Shown: positions 50,101 to 62,100, counted from the first letter of the stretch. The stretch: DNA of 64,000 nt from Morella rubra (GCA_003952965.2 CM025856.1:18433218-18497217); one strand, 5' to 3'. Numbers and translations are program-made. Notes: generated from the sequence alone by a model not told the origin.

Positions 50101-53100
50101 CAAAGATCCGTAGCCATCGAACAATGAAGGAGGAGATGATCCACCGATTCCTCACAACATCTACATAGGAAGCACCAATCAAGTAAACAAAGACCCCTCC
50201 TTCTAAGGTTGTCGATGGTCAAGACCTTCTCATGGGCAACCTCCCACACAAAAATGGAAACTCTCATAGGGATGGAGGACCTCCAAATCTGCCTCCAAGG
50301 AAAAGGAGCACTAGGAGTGCAAGAAAGTATCCCATACATCGACTTCACGGAGAATTTTCCAATTTTGGATCCCACCCAACACATCCTATCTTCAACCCCA
50401 CTTCTGAGGGCCTTGGGATGAAGTAACGAAAAGAAGGACGAAAAAATCTCCAACTCTCAATCATTAGTCACCCTAACAAACTGAATGTTCCAAGCCCTCC
50501 CTCCAGAATTCTCATCCCAATAATCCGCCACCATAGCATCTTTATCCCTAGCTCTGGCAAAAAGAAGTGGATACACGTCTCAAGGGTCTCTCTACACACC
50601 ACTCACTCCAAAAGCGAACACTGTTACCACAATCCACCACAAAACGGATGTTCTCGTTCTCGCTGAAGGGATTCCACCCATTACTAATAAACCTCCAACG
50701 ACATGCCCAAAATTTGAAACCAGGTGGCCAGAATTATCCGACATAAGACCCCCAACACAACATTAGTGAATGAAACACCCTCCCTCCTCCCCCCCCCCCC
50801 CCCCCCCCCCGCTACCGGCCGAAACATATCCGTTTTTTGACTTACTGAGGTGATCGACTAGATCCTGGAAGCAAGCAACCAATGTCTTCCAACTAGCTCC
50901 TTCTCTTCCTTCAGGTATCATGACCATCCCTTTACGGCAGCCTTCTCCATATTCAGCAACTGCAACAAATCTTCCCGATGGTGGAGGACTGTTTGGTGGG
51001 GAATGTTAGTCATGCCGTGTGGAATGTTCCCTTTTATAGATCATCAATGATTGGGAGTTGGAAGATTTTTCAGCGTTCTTCTCCCTTTTGTATTGGATGG
51101 TGTTTAGGAGAGGAGAGAAAGACAAGTTGTCTTGGATGGGTTCTAAGGATGGGGTCTTTTCGGTTAAGTCAATGTATGCATTCCTTGCGGGTGGGACTAG
51201 CTTGTATTTCCCTTGGAGAGGGGTGTGGAGGATGAAATGCCCTATGATAGTCTCTTTCTTTGTGTGAGAGGCTATGCATGGGAGAATTCTTACTATCAAT
51301 AATCTTCGAAGAAGGGGTGTGTATATTATTGATTGGTGCTATCTTTGCCATTGTGATAGAGAATTGGTGGACCATGTGCTTCTTCATTGTACTTATGGCG
51401 CAGGGGCTTTGATATCATGTTCTCAATATTGTGAACTTTCAGTGGGCAATGCCAGAGAAGGTGGTGGATGTGCTGTGAAGTTGGAAGTGAAAGCTAACCA
51501 ACCCTTTTGCTAAGGCTATTTGGAGAATGATTCGCTCTTGTATTTGGCAGTATCTTTGGAAGGAGCGTAACAGTAGATATTTTGAAGATTGTTCCTTGTC
51601 CTTGGATAAGTTGCAAGGATTTATGTTGCTCTCCCTTTTCTTTTGGGCTAATGCGGTGTTAGGTTGCCCTTTTGTTGATTTCCAAGATTTTCTTCGTTTT
51701 GTTGCTTGTTTAGAACAAGTGATTTCAATATAGTCCCTTGTACTACTGTCACTTTTTCTAATAAGATTAGCTTACTTATTTAAAAAATAAAAATCTTCCC
51801 GACTTATTGGTGCACCTCTATGCTAAAAAAGCACGAGAAGCCTCGTTGAATTGTGAGGTGAAAGCTTGTTCCCCATCAGCACCCAGAAGCTTGTTGGCCA
51901 TGTTGACCATCCAGACTGCTCCGTATCTCCCCCATAGAGATAGAGCTAAGAGATTTTCAACTCCATTTCGACAGCCTAATTGCACCCCAACCACTTACAG
52001 AAATTTGGAATTCTTTGGCTTCCACCATGAAGCAACGAGAAAATCCCATCGAAGCAAATAGCCAACACCTACCACACTAATAAGAAACTAATTGAAACTA
52101 GACATGTTACCGGAAAACTCACTGGACTCTCATCGGAAAGCTCACTAAAGTTTCACTCCGAACCATTGAGTTATTAAACTAGTTTAGCAAGGGAGTTTCC
52201 CTTAAACCCAAAGAGGCAAAAACAACAAAACAAAAAGGCAGCATGGAAGAGAGAAAGGTTAGATTTTAAGGGGAAAAATCTAACCTGCAGCTCGATATCT
52301 GTAAGGGTATACACGAAGTGGATCTAATTGGGTGACCATCTCTAGATCTGCCTTAGTGAGTTCACGATCACAGTACTCTGACCTCTTCTCGTAGGCAGAT
52401 GCATTGTTCCGGGCCTTCTCAATAAGTCTGGTCATTTCCTCATATGCAGCAGCCCTATCATTTCGGAGAAAATGGACCCGAGCAAGGCCCTGGTGGGCTC
52501 GAGTATGCCGGACTTTCAGGGCATTAATGTAACAATCAGCTGCCAACTCCAACTTCCCACAGTCAACATAAACACTTCCGAGATTGTTCAATGCCTGCAA
52601 ATGGGAAGCTTTAGTATTCCAATAAAGATCAGAAACTAAAGGAAACCCTGAATGTTCACTATACATTTAACATCATGCCACAAACAGATAGGAAGAAAGA
52701 TGAAAGGTCACAGATATTAAAATGCAGATCGGTATGATGGATTGGATACACGTTAACCCATTAGGTTTGTATTTCATCACTTCAATTATACAAGTATATT
52801 ACCTTCCAGTCAAAACTCATGAATAGACAGGTAGGTCGCCTAATTTGGACATTTTCTTGGCTGATGTGAAGATTTTTTCTTTCAAAGAAAACAAAAATAA
52901 ATAAAAACTAGAGGATAAAAAAATAATAAATTCATCAATTGACATCCTTTACTAGCAAAGGGAAAAAGTCTAGCCATGATCCATCAACCTGGATGCAAAT
53001 AAGTTACCATCGAGATAGGCAGATACAATAAACAATATAAGATTAACTTTGGCAAAAAAAGATTCCAAACTGTAGCCAAGTTACTGAACTCATCACCTCC

Positions 53101-56100
53101 TAAAGTGCTCTCTCATGTCACAAGTTCATAGAGAAAATCTTTTGACACACCAGAGAACTCCGACCCCAATGAATTTTTGTCGACTTCATGGATCCAATAG
53201 GATGATTCCCCAAAGCTTTTAATATTTTCAAAAGTGACAATTTCACAAGTATTGAGCTAGAATGATGACAATTTCACAACTTCGATATTAAATTTGAAGT
53301 TTTTTCTTTATTTTCCTTTTTCTGGGCAGAAATACTGTAACTGACAGGACAGTAAAAATGGACATCCACCCAAGGCAACTGGGCAGGTTTTGAATTGGTT
53401 GGCTGAATTTTAGTGTGTTTTCCCAATTCCAGACAGGAACCCTTGGAGCTGGCAAGTCATGCTTTTTATTTTCCCCTTTTCCCCCTAATTTGTTACTGAC
53501 GTCTTCTGACCAGTGTGGTCATGACCTTCATTAGGTATGACGGTGATCTCAATGATTGCAACATTATGTAAGTACCACCTAAGTTTTCACAAATCCTTAT
53601 CATTAATTCTATACACCAATCTTATCTCCTCCAAGAACCTCATCATCAAAGCATGACTAGTTGACTTCTTTTATTTTCCATTACCTCTTCTGTTTGGAAA
53701 GACCAGTGAATGGCTTTGGCATGTCTTATGCAATCAATTGATGATTCTAATAAAAAAATAGAAGCAAGAAACCATACGCTAAAATTCTTAACATAATCAA
53801 AACATTGTAGCATAACCCTGACTCAAATAAAAACATGAAATTTAACAAAATCAGGGTATTTTCAGTTAATTAGAGGAATTCAAAACACCAAGTGCATAGC
53901 AGACTCGTATTCTGGAAACTCGGAGGCCCCAATAACCAAAGTTAATACTATAAAATTCATAGTAACAAATACTACAAGTTTATCTCATACAATTTATAGG
54001 TTTTTCTCTCTAACACCCTTCCCATTGTTGCTATGATCTAATTGAGGGAGATAGAAGAATAAGTAAATTCATTGAAGACCACTATACTACCACTACATGT
54101 AATTTCAAAATGAGATAGTACTGAATGTAAAAAAGAATCAGAATACCAAATAAACATTTGCAGCCAAGGAAAACATGTCAAAGAAATGCTGGGTAATAGA
54201 CAGCCGCACCTGACCCTTTCGCAGCCTGTCTGAGGGACACTTCAAGGCATCTTCAAGTAGTGAAATGACAGTTGAAGAACAAGAGGGATCTTGGCTAGAG
54301 TCAGCCAATGCATAGGCTTTCAGGAAGAAGGCTTCAAAGGATCTCTTGATTTTGATAGACTCCTCGGCTTTCTGGAGCCCTTCCTCACAATGACCGGTAT
54401 CATATAAGATCCATCCCTCATAAACCAGCCGTTCATCTTCACTGGATGCATGCTGGCGAGCTCGTTGGAGACTCCGCATAGCTGCCTCGGGACAGTTCAA
54501 TCTGTTCAAGTGAAGGTATGAGAACTCTAGTAACCTGATGTGAATATAATCATTGTACAACCTAAACTACCAAATAGGTGGAAGAAGGGAATGGAAGCTC
54601 ATTCAATAACAAGATCTGGAGACAATTCCAACTAGGGAAATGTTCGTACTTCAAATCTCTAACCCTACAAGGTATTCACATTCTTAAAAATAAGAATGAA
54701 CAAATTCAAAGCTGCCAAATTACACAAGCGTAGAGAATGGGATTAAGATAGCTGATGAAAAAAGTGAGTAGGATTCCAGTCCTTTAAGACGTCAGGGATA
54801 ATTACATCCCTAAAGAATGAAAAACAGTACATACCTCAGGAGAAGCAAAGACTGTCTGAAGTATAGAACCCCTTTTGCTGCATCAGATTCAAGCATTTGG
54901 AAAATAACAGACAAAGACCCAATATCATCAACTGAAGACCACCGATCATACAATTGCAGCCAACAATCTGCTGTTGTCCAATTATTTACATGCTCACGCA
55001 CAAGAGTACGGAGCTGGGATGCTGCCACCCGTCCCTCAAGCATCCTATAATCAGGTGAGAGAGTGAGAATTGCTTGAACATCACAAAGGGCTGACTGGTA
55101 ATCCTCAAGTGCTAGATAGAAACACAACCGCAGTTCCAAGCATTCTAGTGCAAGTTTGAACCCAAGAATGCGGTTGATCTCTAAAAGTGCAGCTTGAACA
55201 TTCTGCTTCCTCATTAAGGTAGCAGCCCGATACATGTAGGGATATGTCAGCGTAGGGTCCAACTCAGTTGCTTTCTCAAGGTCCTCCCAACACTTCTCGC
55301 CTTCACAGTATAATGATCTCTCCTGATGCATCCACCCAAGAGGAGCAACAGTGGAAATTACAGAGCTGAGTTTCTCATAAGCCCAAAGTTTCTGACCCTT
55401 GAAGTAGCCAAGCCTAGCCAAAGGTGCAACAGAATAAATATGGCCAGCATTCAAAGCCGCCTCAAAGAGAGATGTGGCTTCATCATACTCTTTCCTCCAG
55501 AGCCTCACACATCCCAATTGATGAAATGCCAGCAGTCTCTGCCGGTCAGTTTCGGCTAACTGAATCAATTGCTCCAGAAAAGAAACTGCTTTATCAGACT
55601 GCGGATCAAGGTTCATTGCAACTTCACTTAATAGACAGTACAGGGAAAAAGAGGCCAGCCCAACCATGATTGCTCTTTGTTGTCTCTTAGCTTGGATAAA
55701 AATTTCCACCACTCTATTGTCATTCAAACAATCAGGAAGATCACGTAAAAAAGCTTGCAAGCATGAGGCAGCTAAAATTGGAGTGTTCTCTTCAAAAGCA
55801 TATTCCATGAGTTCCACAGCATCTTCTCTAGAAGTAACCAGAGACGCAAGTTTCCTGTCACAAGCATCTTTGAGCCTTTGACAACAAAACTTGTTTGCAA
55901 AAGCTAGTATTTCCAGCAGGAGATTCGGAGGGACTTCACTCAAACTGCCTGACATACTAAACTCCTTCACTGCCCTCAGACCTGATGGCGAGATATTATT
56001 TTCAGACAAATCAATTTCCTCATATAGAGATTCTGCGAAACATCCATTTAGCATAGCATTGAATGGAGATGAAAGGCCAGAAATTTTTTTCCTATCACAA

Positions 56101-56795
56101 ACTATTTTCTCATCTCCAATTCTAAAACTAACATTTCTCGAAACTTGGTTCCCATTCATCAAGACACTCTCATGGGCATTAACATTTCCATCAAAAGGAA
56201 GCTGAGATGCTACATCTATAGGCCCAAACTCCTGTGCACATTTTCCGCAAGTGCCAAGCAAGTCAGCTATGAGATCTTCCCCTTGTTTCTCATACTTCAA
56301 CCATGCCCCAAACACAAGCTTCTCATGAATGGTGCTAGCCTTCTGCCAAGCTGCACGGAGACTTCTTCGCATCAATTTGGTCTCCCCAAGGCCCCTAAAC
56401 ACCTGAAATTGTAACAAATAGAGGTTCGACCTCTCTTGTGGAGGACATGACTCAAGTTCTTCGTGAATTTGAGCTAAAACTTCTACATAATCCGCAGGTT
56501 TAAAGAATGGGAGAATCGGCGGCTCGGGGACCTTGATTAGAGAGTCTCTAAAACAATTGAAATTCCCCGAGAAACAGAAACAAAAGTAAACATTATTTTA
56601 ATGCACTCAACTAAGGAGGAAAGAACAAGCTACTCCAACTGAAAGTTTGAAAAGAAAAACTTACATGGACGAAGAAGAAGAGTACTGAGATGCAAATTTG
56701 GAAAGTTTCCCTCTTTCAACCTGGAGCCAAGACTGCGGATTGACAGCATTAAGCTGTGTTTCTTTACAGGAGTCGGAGGGAAAGAAAGTCCTCAT
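44128..56795 (-). CDS. EOL1: ETO1-LIKE 1 (EOL1), BTB/TPR adaptor of CUL3 E3 ligase for ACC synthases
   Basis: Coding exons on the minus strand: 56795-56665, 56547-54835, 54501-54210, 52594-52285, 44348-44128. They sum to 2667 nt and 888 aa, with all phases matching. Arabidopsis EOL1 is to my knowledge the same length. The N-terminus ([25 protein letters not shown]) and C-terminus ([20 protein letters not shown]) identify EOL1 and exclude ETO1 itself. A BTB domain lies at about residues 183-290 ([24 protein letters not shown]). TPR repeats fill about 390-880 ([32 protein letters not shown]). In Arabidopsis, ETO1/EOL1/EOL2 bind CUL3 and type-2 ACC synthases, so the protein limits ethylene synthesis. 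No lesion is seen. Intron 4 is 7.9 kb because of LINE insertions. The gene is tail to tail with the PP2C-kinase gene. Confidence 0.96.
45210..46640 (-). pseudogene. LINE reverse transcriptase C-terminal part and 3' domain (decayed)
   Basis: Recognisable stretches are [19 protein letters not shown] and [12 protein letters not shown] at 46500-46400. The catalytic FADD box near 46300 reads FADN, losing one Asp, with a stop just before it. The 3' domain at 45479-45210 reads [15 protein letters not shown] and [18 protein letters not shown]. The MITE at 45660-45860 separates the two parts. Confidence 0.8.
45660..45860. mobile_element. MITE, family a, third copy, nested in the LINE
   Basis: TGGTGTTTGTTTATAAAATTT at the left pairs with AAATTTTAGAAACAAACGCCA at the right, and the interior has AAAAAGTGAAGAGAG as in the copy at 564-747. 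It interrupts the LINE 3' region, so it moved after the LINE inserted. Confidence 0.7.
46726..47503 (-). pseudogene. LINE reverse transcriptase N-terminal part (decayed)
   Basis: 47503-47186 has the pre-RT region ([20 protein letters not shown]). 47178-46726 has [40 protein letters not shown] and [11 protein letters not shown], the RT fingers motifs of plant L1 elements. The conserved GPDG reads DLNG. Short frame breaks separate the blocks. Confidence 0.82.
47510..48132 (-). pseudogene. LINE endonuclease domain (decayed)
   Basis: The APE-type endonuclease nicks target [23 protein letters not shown], then [10 protein letters not shown], then [13 protein letters not shown] and [10 protein letters not shown] are visible, with frame changes between blocks. 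The GDFN and SRIDR catalytic motifs are recognisable. Confidence 0.82.
48260..49610 (-). pseudogene. LINE ORF1 region, middle and 3' part (decayed)
   Basis: Several minus-strand frames (49607-49308, 49402-48836, 48772-48551, 48550-48260) read as a continuous, frame-shifted ORF1/linker rich in Ser, Pro and Val without a sharp motif. The assignment rests on position between the nested LINE and the endonuclease. Confidence 0.55.
49724..50699 (-). mobile_element. 5'-truncated LINE nested in the larger LINE
   Basis: 976 bp on the minus strand with its A-tail at the left (T run from 49721). It is flanked by the exact 16-bp duplication GACATGCCCAAAATTT at 49708-49723 and 50700-50715. It encodes only the 3' zinc-finger region of RT ([38 protein letters not shown] at 50453-49989). 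The larger LINE resumes exactly at the duplication. Confidence 0.92.
50782..50811. repeat. Poly-C run in LINE ORF1
   Basis: About 21 consecutive C follow CCTCCCTCCTC. On the minus strand it would be a glycine run in ORF1. The length is uncertain for technical reasons. Confidence 0.7.
50820..52266 (-). pseudogene. LINE ORF1 N-terminal part and 5' UTR
   Basis: With the nested LINE removed, the minus strand reads [20 protein letters not shown], then [20 protein letters not shown] and [13 protein letters not shown], the usual start of plant L1 ORF1. A stop lies near 51818. The last 150-200 bp (52100-52266) are 5' UTR. Confidence 0.7.
50979..51790 (+). mobile_element. 5'-truncated LINE on the opposite strand, nested in the larger LINE
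   Basis: 812 bp on the plus strand ending in an A-rich tail (TTTAAAAAATAA). It is flanked by the exact 12-bp duplication AAATCTTCCCGA at 50967-50978 and 51791-51802. It encodes the RT 3' zinc-finger region ([45 protein letters not shown]). ORF1 of the host LINE reads through once the insert is removed. Confidence 0.92.
52595..54209. other. EOL1 intron 3
   Basis: 1.6-kb intron between two TPR exons, AT-rich, with no recognised element or reading frame. Confidence 0.6.
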
Positions 56796-58358
56796 GGGGC
56801 ATAAGAGATGAAACACCTCCCAGATCTCCACAATAGGCAGATGGGTCTCTCCCTCCACACAACTCAAACACAGCAAAAGTTGTCAAAAACCAAAAACGAA
56901 GAAAAAAAGTTTCTTCTAATCAGGATACATTCCAATTACCAACGATAAACCAAAAAAAAAAAACCTCCATAAAATTTAAAAAATACAAAGATCAAAATAA
57001 AACAAACAGACACAATCCCTGTCTCGGTTTTTCCAAACAGTCGATCCACGCCCAGAATTCGAACAGAAATATTTTTTGGTTCGTCTCGCTCGCCAAAAGA
57101 ACAAAAATCAAGCTTTGTTTTGTATCTTGGCAATCACAATCATACAAAACAAAGTTGGTTCTTCTATACACAAATTATAAACTAGAACCAGTTATTTTGC
57201 ATATAGTTTACAACAGAATAAAATAACATTAGTCTCTTCAGCACCTAAAAGCAACAAAACCAGAAAAGACCAAATACCCACAAATGGTTACGTGAGATCT
57301 CTACCAGAAAAATGACCAAACCCACGTTTTAGCCCACCCCATTTCTCCATAAAACGCCAAACTACCGATACCAAACAAACCCAAAGGAAAGATGGGGCGA
57401 GAGAGAGATCCACTACACTTCGTATTTTGAAATTGCAGAGCCGAGAGCTTCAGAGGCTGGAGATCAGACAGAGCCGGAGGAATCCAACCCAAAAATTCCG
57501 ACTTTAACTTAGTCCCAACTTTTTTGCTTGATAAAAGAGAAAGTTTTCCTTTTCTTCAACTTTCTTCAGTTGGATATCAGAAAAGATTTTGCAGCCTACT
57601 CTTTTTGTCGGAATTAGTACAAAACCTGTGCACAGATTTTCATTTTTAACGAATCAAACTTCGTGGTTTTAAAAGAGTACGCGTTAATACGACATCGTTC
57701 TTAAGAAGGGTTGGAAGTATTTGGCTATGTTTGCTTTATATTTCAAAACAGTTTTTTATGTTTGTATTTTTTTAGAAGTAACATAGATTCTCTTGAAATT
57801 TGTAAAAAGTATGTTAAAAATTAGAGTTTGTAAAAAGTTATAAGGATTGGTGAAAAAATATTAGAATTGATGAAAAAGTGATTGTGAGAAGTTTTTAAAA
57901 ACGTTTTGCATCTTTCAATTTTTTTGTTTTTTGGTTTTCCCGTCCGTGGGTAAGGATTCAAGTATTAGATAATTAATTGGAAGAAAATAACTTTGACATC
58001 TCCAACCATCAACCAAATCCCAAACATAGATTTCAACTATTAACTTTAATACATTGCATCGCTAACTTCCAAAATCGATCAAATTACTTTTTCGTACAAA
58101 CTTCTCGTCAAAAATTGACTAGAGCTAGATCACGTGACATTTTCACTGCTTCATACGACGACAATGCCCCTAGCTGCATAATCCTCACTCTAGAAAGCAT
58201 GCGGACAATAACGCCCCTTAATGTATGCCTAAAATGACCAAAATATCCCTAAAAACCCTAGTGGAGATCGATGGAGAGAAATTAGTAGCAATTGTCCTTG
58301 TCCCCTTCTTAATGAGTGATGAAGTCTATTATCAAAAGCTTGCACTTGAGCCATGCAT
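56796..58358 (-). promoter_or_regulatory. EOL1 5' leader and upstream region
   Basis: About 0.8 kb directly upstream of the ATG is probably leader, perhaps with a leader intron; CT-rich minus-strand sequence near 57540-57580 fits a transcribed leader. No box can be named with confidence. Beyond about 57950 the sequence probably belongs to the decayed MULE on the right. Confidence 0.4.
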
Positions 58359-58926
58359 TAAGGGTAAGAAAAAATTCTAGTAAGAATCGGAATTTTTGGT
58401 TCCTCTTCCAATTTCGATTCCGACATATACTGGAATTGGAAGTCTTTTCTGACAATTTCATGGAAGGTTTTTCTAAAAAAATAAAATAAAAATAGTGCTC
58501 AAAATAAAGTATAACATATGTAATTTGATTGAATATTTATTTTAGAATCTAGATTTTGGATGAAAATTTTATATTTATTATTAATTTATGATGAATAACC
58601 AAAAAAATACCGAAATTTCGATGTTGTTTTTTTTTTTTTATATAAAAAAAATAGGCTCAAAATAAATATAACAAATGAGAATCTAGATTTTGGATGAATT
58701 TTACATTTATTGTTAATTTATGATGAATAATAGAAAAATCTTCTAAAAATTTGGTTCAAAAATTATTTTTAGCTCGTTAGGGCCCAAAAAAAAGTCCAAA
58801 AAATCCCACATGCTCAACCAGAATTTCTGGTTCTAGTTCTGGATCCGATTCCAGAACAAAAAATTTGCATTCCGGTGAATACTGGAATTGGTCATTCTGG
58901 TTCCATTCGTTCTGGTACTCACCTTA
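58359..58926. mobile_element. Small hAT-like nonautonomous element
   Basis: It starts TAAGGGTAAG and ends CTCACCTTA, imperfect inverted ends, between CCATGCAT (58351-58358) and CCATGCGT (58927-58934), a 7/8 match of the 8-bp length typical of hAT. Inside, a block ending ATCTAGATTTTGGATGAA is repeated about 140 bp apart, and GAATTGG/CCAGAAT phrases recur near both ends. Confidence 0.55.
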
Positions 58927-59625
58927 CCATGCGTTGATGCAATCCCTATGAGATAGGTAGACATCAAGACTTTCTATCTGTTGGCCACCTATACGATTAT
59001 GTACTATCGAGTCTGTGACAACTACCATCCCTGTTGAACCATCGATCTTCCTCAAATGGTAAACCCTAGTTATATTATTGCAATATTGGTTATCGATGGT
59101 TGGGGATTTGATGGGCTAATGGGTTGGTTTTTGCTATGGCTTGTATTATATGCATTTTTAAGCAGGGAAATTGTCGAGGCTAGGGTTTTGCGGGATCTTG
59201 GGGTTTTACTGCTCTTATCTTTGAAATCATTGGTCTACATTGAAGTGCTAGAGTCCTTAAGTGAATTCATTGCATGGGAGTAGTACTATTGTGTGCATAA
59301 TCTGTTGCGTGGCTTGTGGATACTGAATGAATGTCGTAAATAAACTAAATCGATCTCTAATTATGTGGTCCCTTTGCTATTTCTTTTTCTTTGTAAGGAA
59401 TGTGAATTACTAAAAATTCTATGACAACCATTATATGGGCTCAACTAAGTGTGGTTTCTGGATGGGTGCATCATTTGGCCATTACTTTATAATAATTGTC
59501 CTAACACAACTTTGTCATCTTTCATGTTGAGGGCAACAAAACTAAAGGACAATCTATGCATTTTCAATTCAAGCGATTCCAGCTTCATTACTTTAATATG
59601 TATCTGAACTTTTTGAAGGTTTTGT

Positions 59626-59963
59626 TTGGACTTGGCTAACAGTACATGCTTGCAAGTGGTCCCTATGTCTAATAGTCAATATTATTTTGAGGTTCACCTT
59701 AGAGGGAGGTTGAATATGAATAATGGATGCAGCTATGAGAATGGGTCTTTGGATGTATATGGAGAACCTTACGACCTAGACTGTCTCTTATTTTTCAAGG
59801 TGGATGACATTCTAAAGAACTATGGCATAAACCAGGAGACCTTATCTATTAAAAGCAGCCGAGTAAAAGTCCCAAGGATGGGCTACTTCTTAGATCTTCA
59901 GACCATGATGTGTTGTAAATGGTGGCAACAAATGTGGGCAGCACGTATTGGTGTTGTACTTGG
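59626..59963 (+). pseudogene. PB1-like N-terminus of a second, decayed MULE transposase (left of the hAT)
   Basis: From about 59668 the frame reads SQYYFEVHLRGRLNMNNGC, GSLDVYGEPYDLDCL, KVDDILKNYGIN. It aligns along its length with the PB1-like start of the MULE transposase at 11607 (KVHFGGRF, DISVYDEPYDPDYL, EVETIVKTYGYN). It is cut at 59963 by a hAT-like insertion and continues at 62682. Confidence 0.75.
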
Positions 59964-60431
59964 TAGGGGTGTTCAAAATGCGTCCAATCCGACTGCCCGA
60001 TTCGAATCTGACCGTCTAGACCTGACTGGGTCAGGTGGAGTTGGATCCGGATTCGGAGTTGGATATCTTGTTTAAAAAAACTAAGGAACCAGGTTGGAGT
60101 CGATTTAAAAGGCTCCGTGGAACGCGCGTTTCATCTCCCCCTTAGTAAAACACACGTTTCACCGTTTCAGCCCCTTCCCCCCTCTCTCTCTTCGAATCTT
60201 TGAGATTTCAGCCCCCCTCTCAAAGCTTCTTCTCTCACTCACACGATTTCACTCTTCAAGCCCCATTTCCCTTCGGAAAAAAACATAACCCTAAGCTGAG
60301 TTGCCGCCGCCAGTCTCCCTCCCTCAGCTACCACCAGTCGCTGGTCTCGTTGCCTCGTACAGAACTTGAATCCTTCGCAAATTTACAGCCTCTTGCTCTT
60401 TAGTCACGGTCTCGGAGATCTCTCTCGCTCT

Positions 60432-60450
60432 TTCTCTCTCTCTCTCTCTC
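60432..60450. repeat. CT microsatellite in the hAT leader-like strip
   Basis: (CT)n of about nine units, followed by CATATG. Confidence 0.75.
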
Positions 60451-60596
60451 ATATGTTATCTTCCCACATGTAGAGTTTGCAAATTAACAGCGGAGTGTGG
60501 AGAAGCTCCTTAGGTTTCTTCACTAGACACTGGGAATTGGGATCTACACAGACACTCTACAAGGTGCTTTGGCTTTCTTTTGCTTGTATAAAAATG

Positions 60597-61071
60597 TATA
60601 GTTTCCTTGTCATTTTAAGCACGACTGACTTGAATAGAACTTGTATCTGCCTCTGCAATTGGTGATCCAAACCATCTGATCTCAAAAAAAAAAAAAAAAA
60701 AAAAAAAAACGAAGTCACAGCCCTCCCTCATCCTTCGCAGCCCTTAGGTAATTTTTTAATGTTGTTTTCTTCATTATAAAATTTATTATTGGATTATAAA
60801 ATACATGTGTTGGTTGCTGTTGTTCATTCTAAAAACTTATAGTTTCCTTGTCATTTTAAGCACGCCTGACTTGAATAGAACTTGTATGTGCCTTTGCAGT
60901 TGGTGATCCGAACCAACTGATCTCAGAAAGAAAAAAGAAAAAAGAAAAAACGAATTCATAGCCCTCCCTCATCCTTCGCAGCTCCTCAGGTAATTTTTTG
61001 ATGTTGTTTTCTTCATTATAAAAATTATTATTGGATTATAAAATACATGTGTTGGTTGTTGTTGTTCATTT
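60597..61071. repeat. Tandem duplication of about 240 bp inside the hAT element
   Basis: TATAGTTTCCTTGTCATTTT begins at 60597 and again at about 60837. Each copy includes GACTTGAATAGAACTTGTAT, an A-rich run, CCCTCCCTCATCCTTCGCAG and ATTATAAAATACATGTGTTG. Confidence 0.9.
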
Positions 61072-61307
61072 TGAATTCTGATTTGAAGTTATTGTAGATA
61101 TTGTGTGGTGTGTTGCTGTTGGAGTGTTGGTTTTGCCTTGCTGTTCATCGTTGCTCAGGTCAGTTTATATTTTGGTATTTTATAAATTATTAATGAATTT
61201 AATTATGTGGAGATTAGAGGTCAAGGCTTACTGAATTGGTTTATTGGGTTCTGTTGTGTTGGAGATTGTAGATTGGAGATTGGAGATCGGAGTGTTGGTT
61301 ATTGGTT

Positions 61308-61467
61308 GTTGGCTTGCTGATTTGCTATATATATCTTGTTGTTGTTGGCTTATGAATTGGTTTCTTGGGTTGCTGTATAATGTATTATATGAATTGGTTT
61401 CTTCACGAGTTGTTGGACATTTTTCAGAAAATGCTTGTTGGCTTGCTGATTTGCTATATATATCTTT
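61308..61467. repeat. Direct repeat, 129-bp spacing, inside the hAT element
   Basis: TTGGCTTGCTGATTTGCTAT occurs near 61310 and 61439, each followed by ATATATCTT. Confidence 0.8.
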
Positions 61468-61869
61468 TTCTGATTTTATACTATACATATATATTATATC
61501 AGAATTAGTCATTAATTTATGAAGTTAAATTATTTCTTTTAAGACCATTTACAAGTTGATACCAGTTTTATATATAGAATTGGAAGCTGATCCTTTGCGT
61601 ATCTTATTGGATGAATCTTGAATGAGTTGGATTTTGGATATTATCACATTGTGTGGTACTAACATCATGTGAGTAATATCTTACTTCTAATATTGTATTT
61701 ATTTGTTTCTCTTTCTATCTTACTTCTACTCTCTATAGGTTCTAACAGTTATTCGTTGTCTACAGGATAGAAACTGGAAAGCATTGATTTTTTTTAGTAG
61801 TAGGAAACTTGGAATGAAATTTTGTTTAGTGTAACTTACTGTTGGCATTTTGGTTCATTTGTTATTGAC

Positions 61870-62100
61870 TTTGTGTTTATTTTTGTTTATATTTTGTTAT
61901 TTCTGTTAATTAGAATTTAGAGTGTGGAAGTGTTTTTTTTGTTTATTTTTGTTATTTCTGTTAATTAGAATTTAAAAGTGTGGGAGTGTTTTTTTTTTTT
62001 ATATTTTAGTATTTCTGTTAATTAGAATTTAAAAGTAGGGAAGTTTTTATTTTTGTTTATTTTGTTATTTCTGTTAATTTGAATTTATAAGTGTGGAAGA
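61870..62100. repeat. Four diverged tandem units of 54-58 bp inside the hAT element
   Basis: TATTTCTGTTAATT recurs at about 61898, 61952, 62010 and 62065, each preceded by a T-rich stretch and followed by GAATTTA-type sequence and a GTGTGGAAG-like phrase. Confidence 0.82.

Larger units (their letters stand above)
45009..52266 (-). mobile_element. Near full-length L1-type LINE in EOL1 intron 4
   Basis: The minus-strand element has its poly(A) at 45029-45009 (plus-strand T run) and its 5' end at 52266. It is flanked by a 15-bp duplication, TAAGGGGAGAAATCT at 44994-45008 and TAAGGGGAAAAATCT at 52267-52281 (one mismatch). Parts in order: ORF1 (about 52060-48260), endonuclease (about 48132-47510), reverse transcriptase (about 47503-46250), RT-associated zinc-finger region (about 45480-45210). 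Interruptions are two later LINEs (50979-51790, 49724-50699) and a MITE (45660-45860). Inserts removed, the element is about 5.2 kb. Frames are broken throughout, so it is inactive. Confidence 0.9.

Noticed and set aside
44128..56795. ETO1 or EOL2 as the identity of the BTB/TPR gene
   Set aside because: The N-terminal [22 protein letters not shown] and the C-terminal NSHEP end fit EOL1; ETO1 has a longer, different N-terminus.
57730..57908. Possible fourth family-a MITE (TGTTTGCTTTA and AAAAGTGATTG phrases)
   Set aside because: The ends do not form a clear inverted repeat; too diverged to call.
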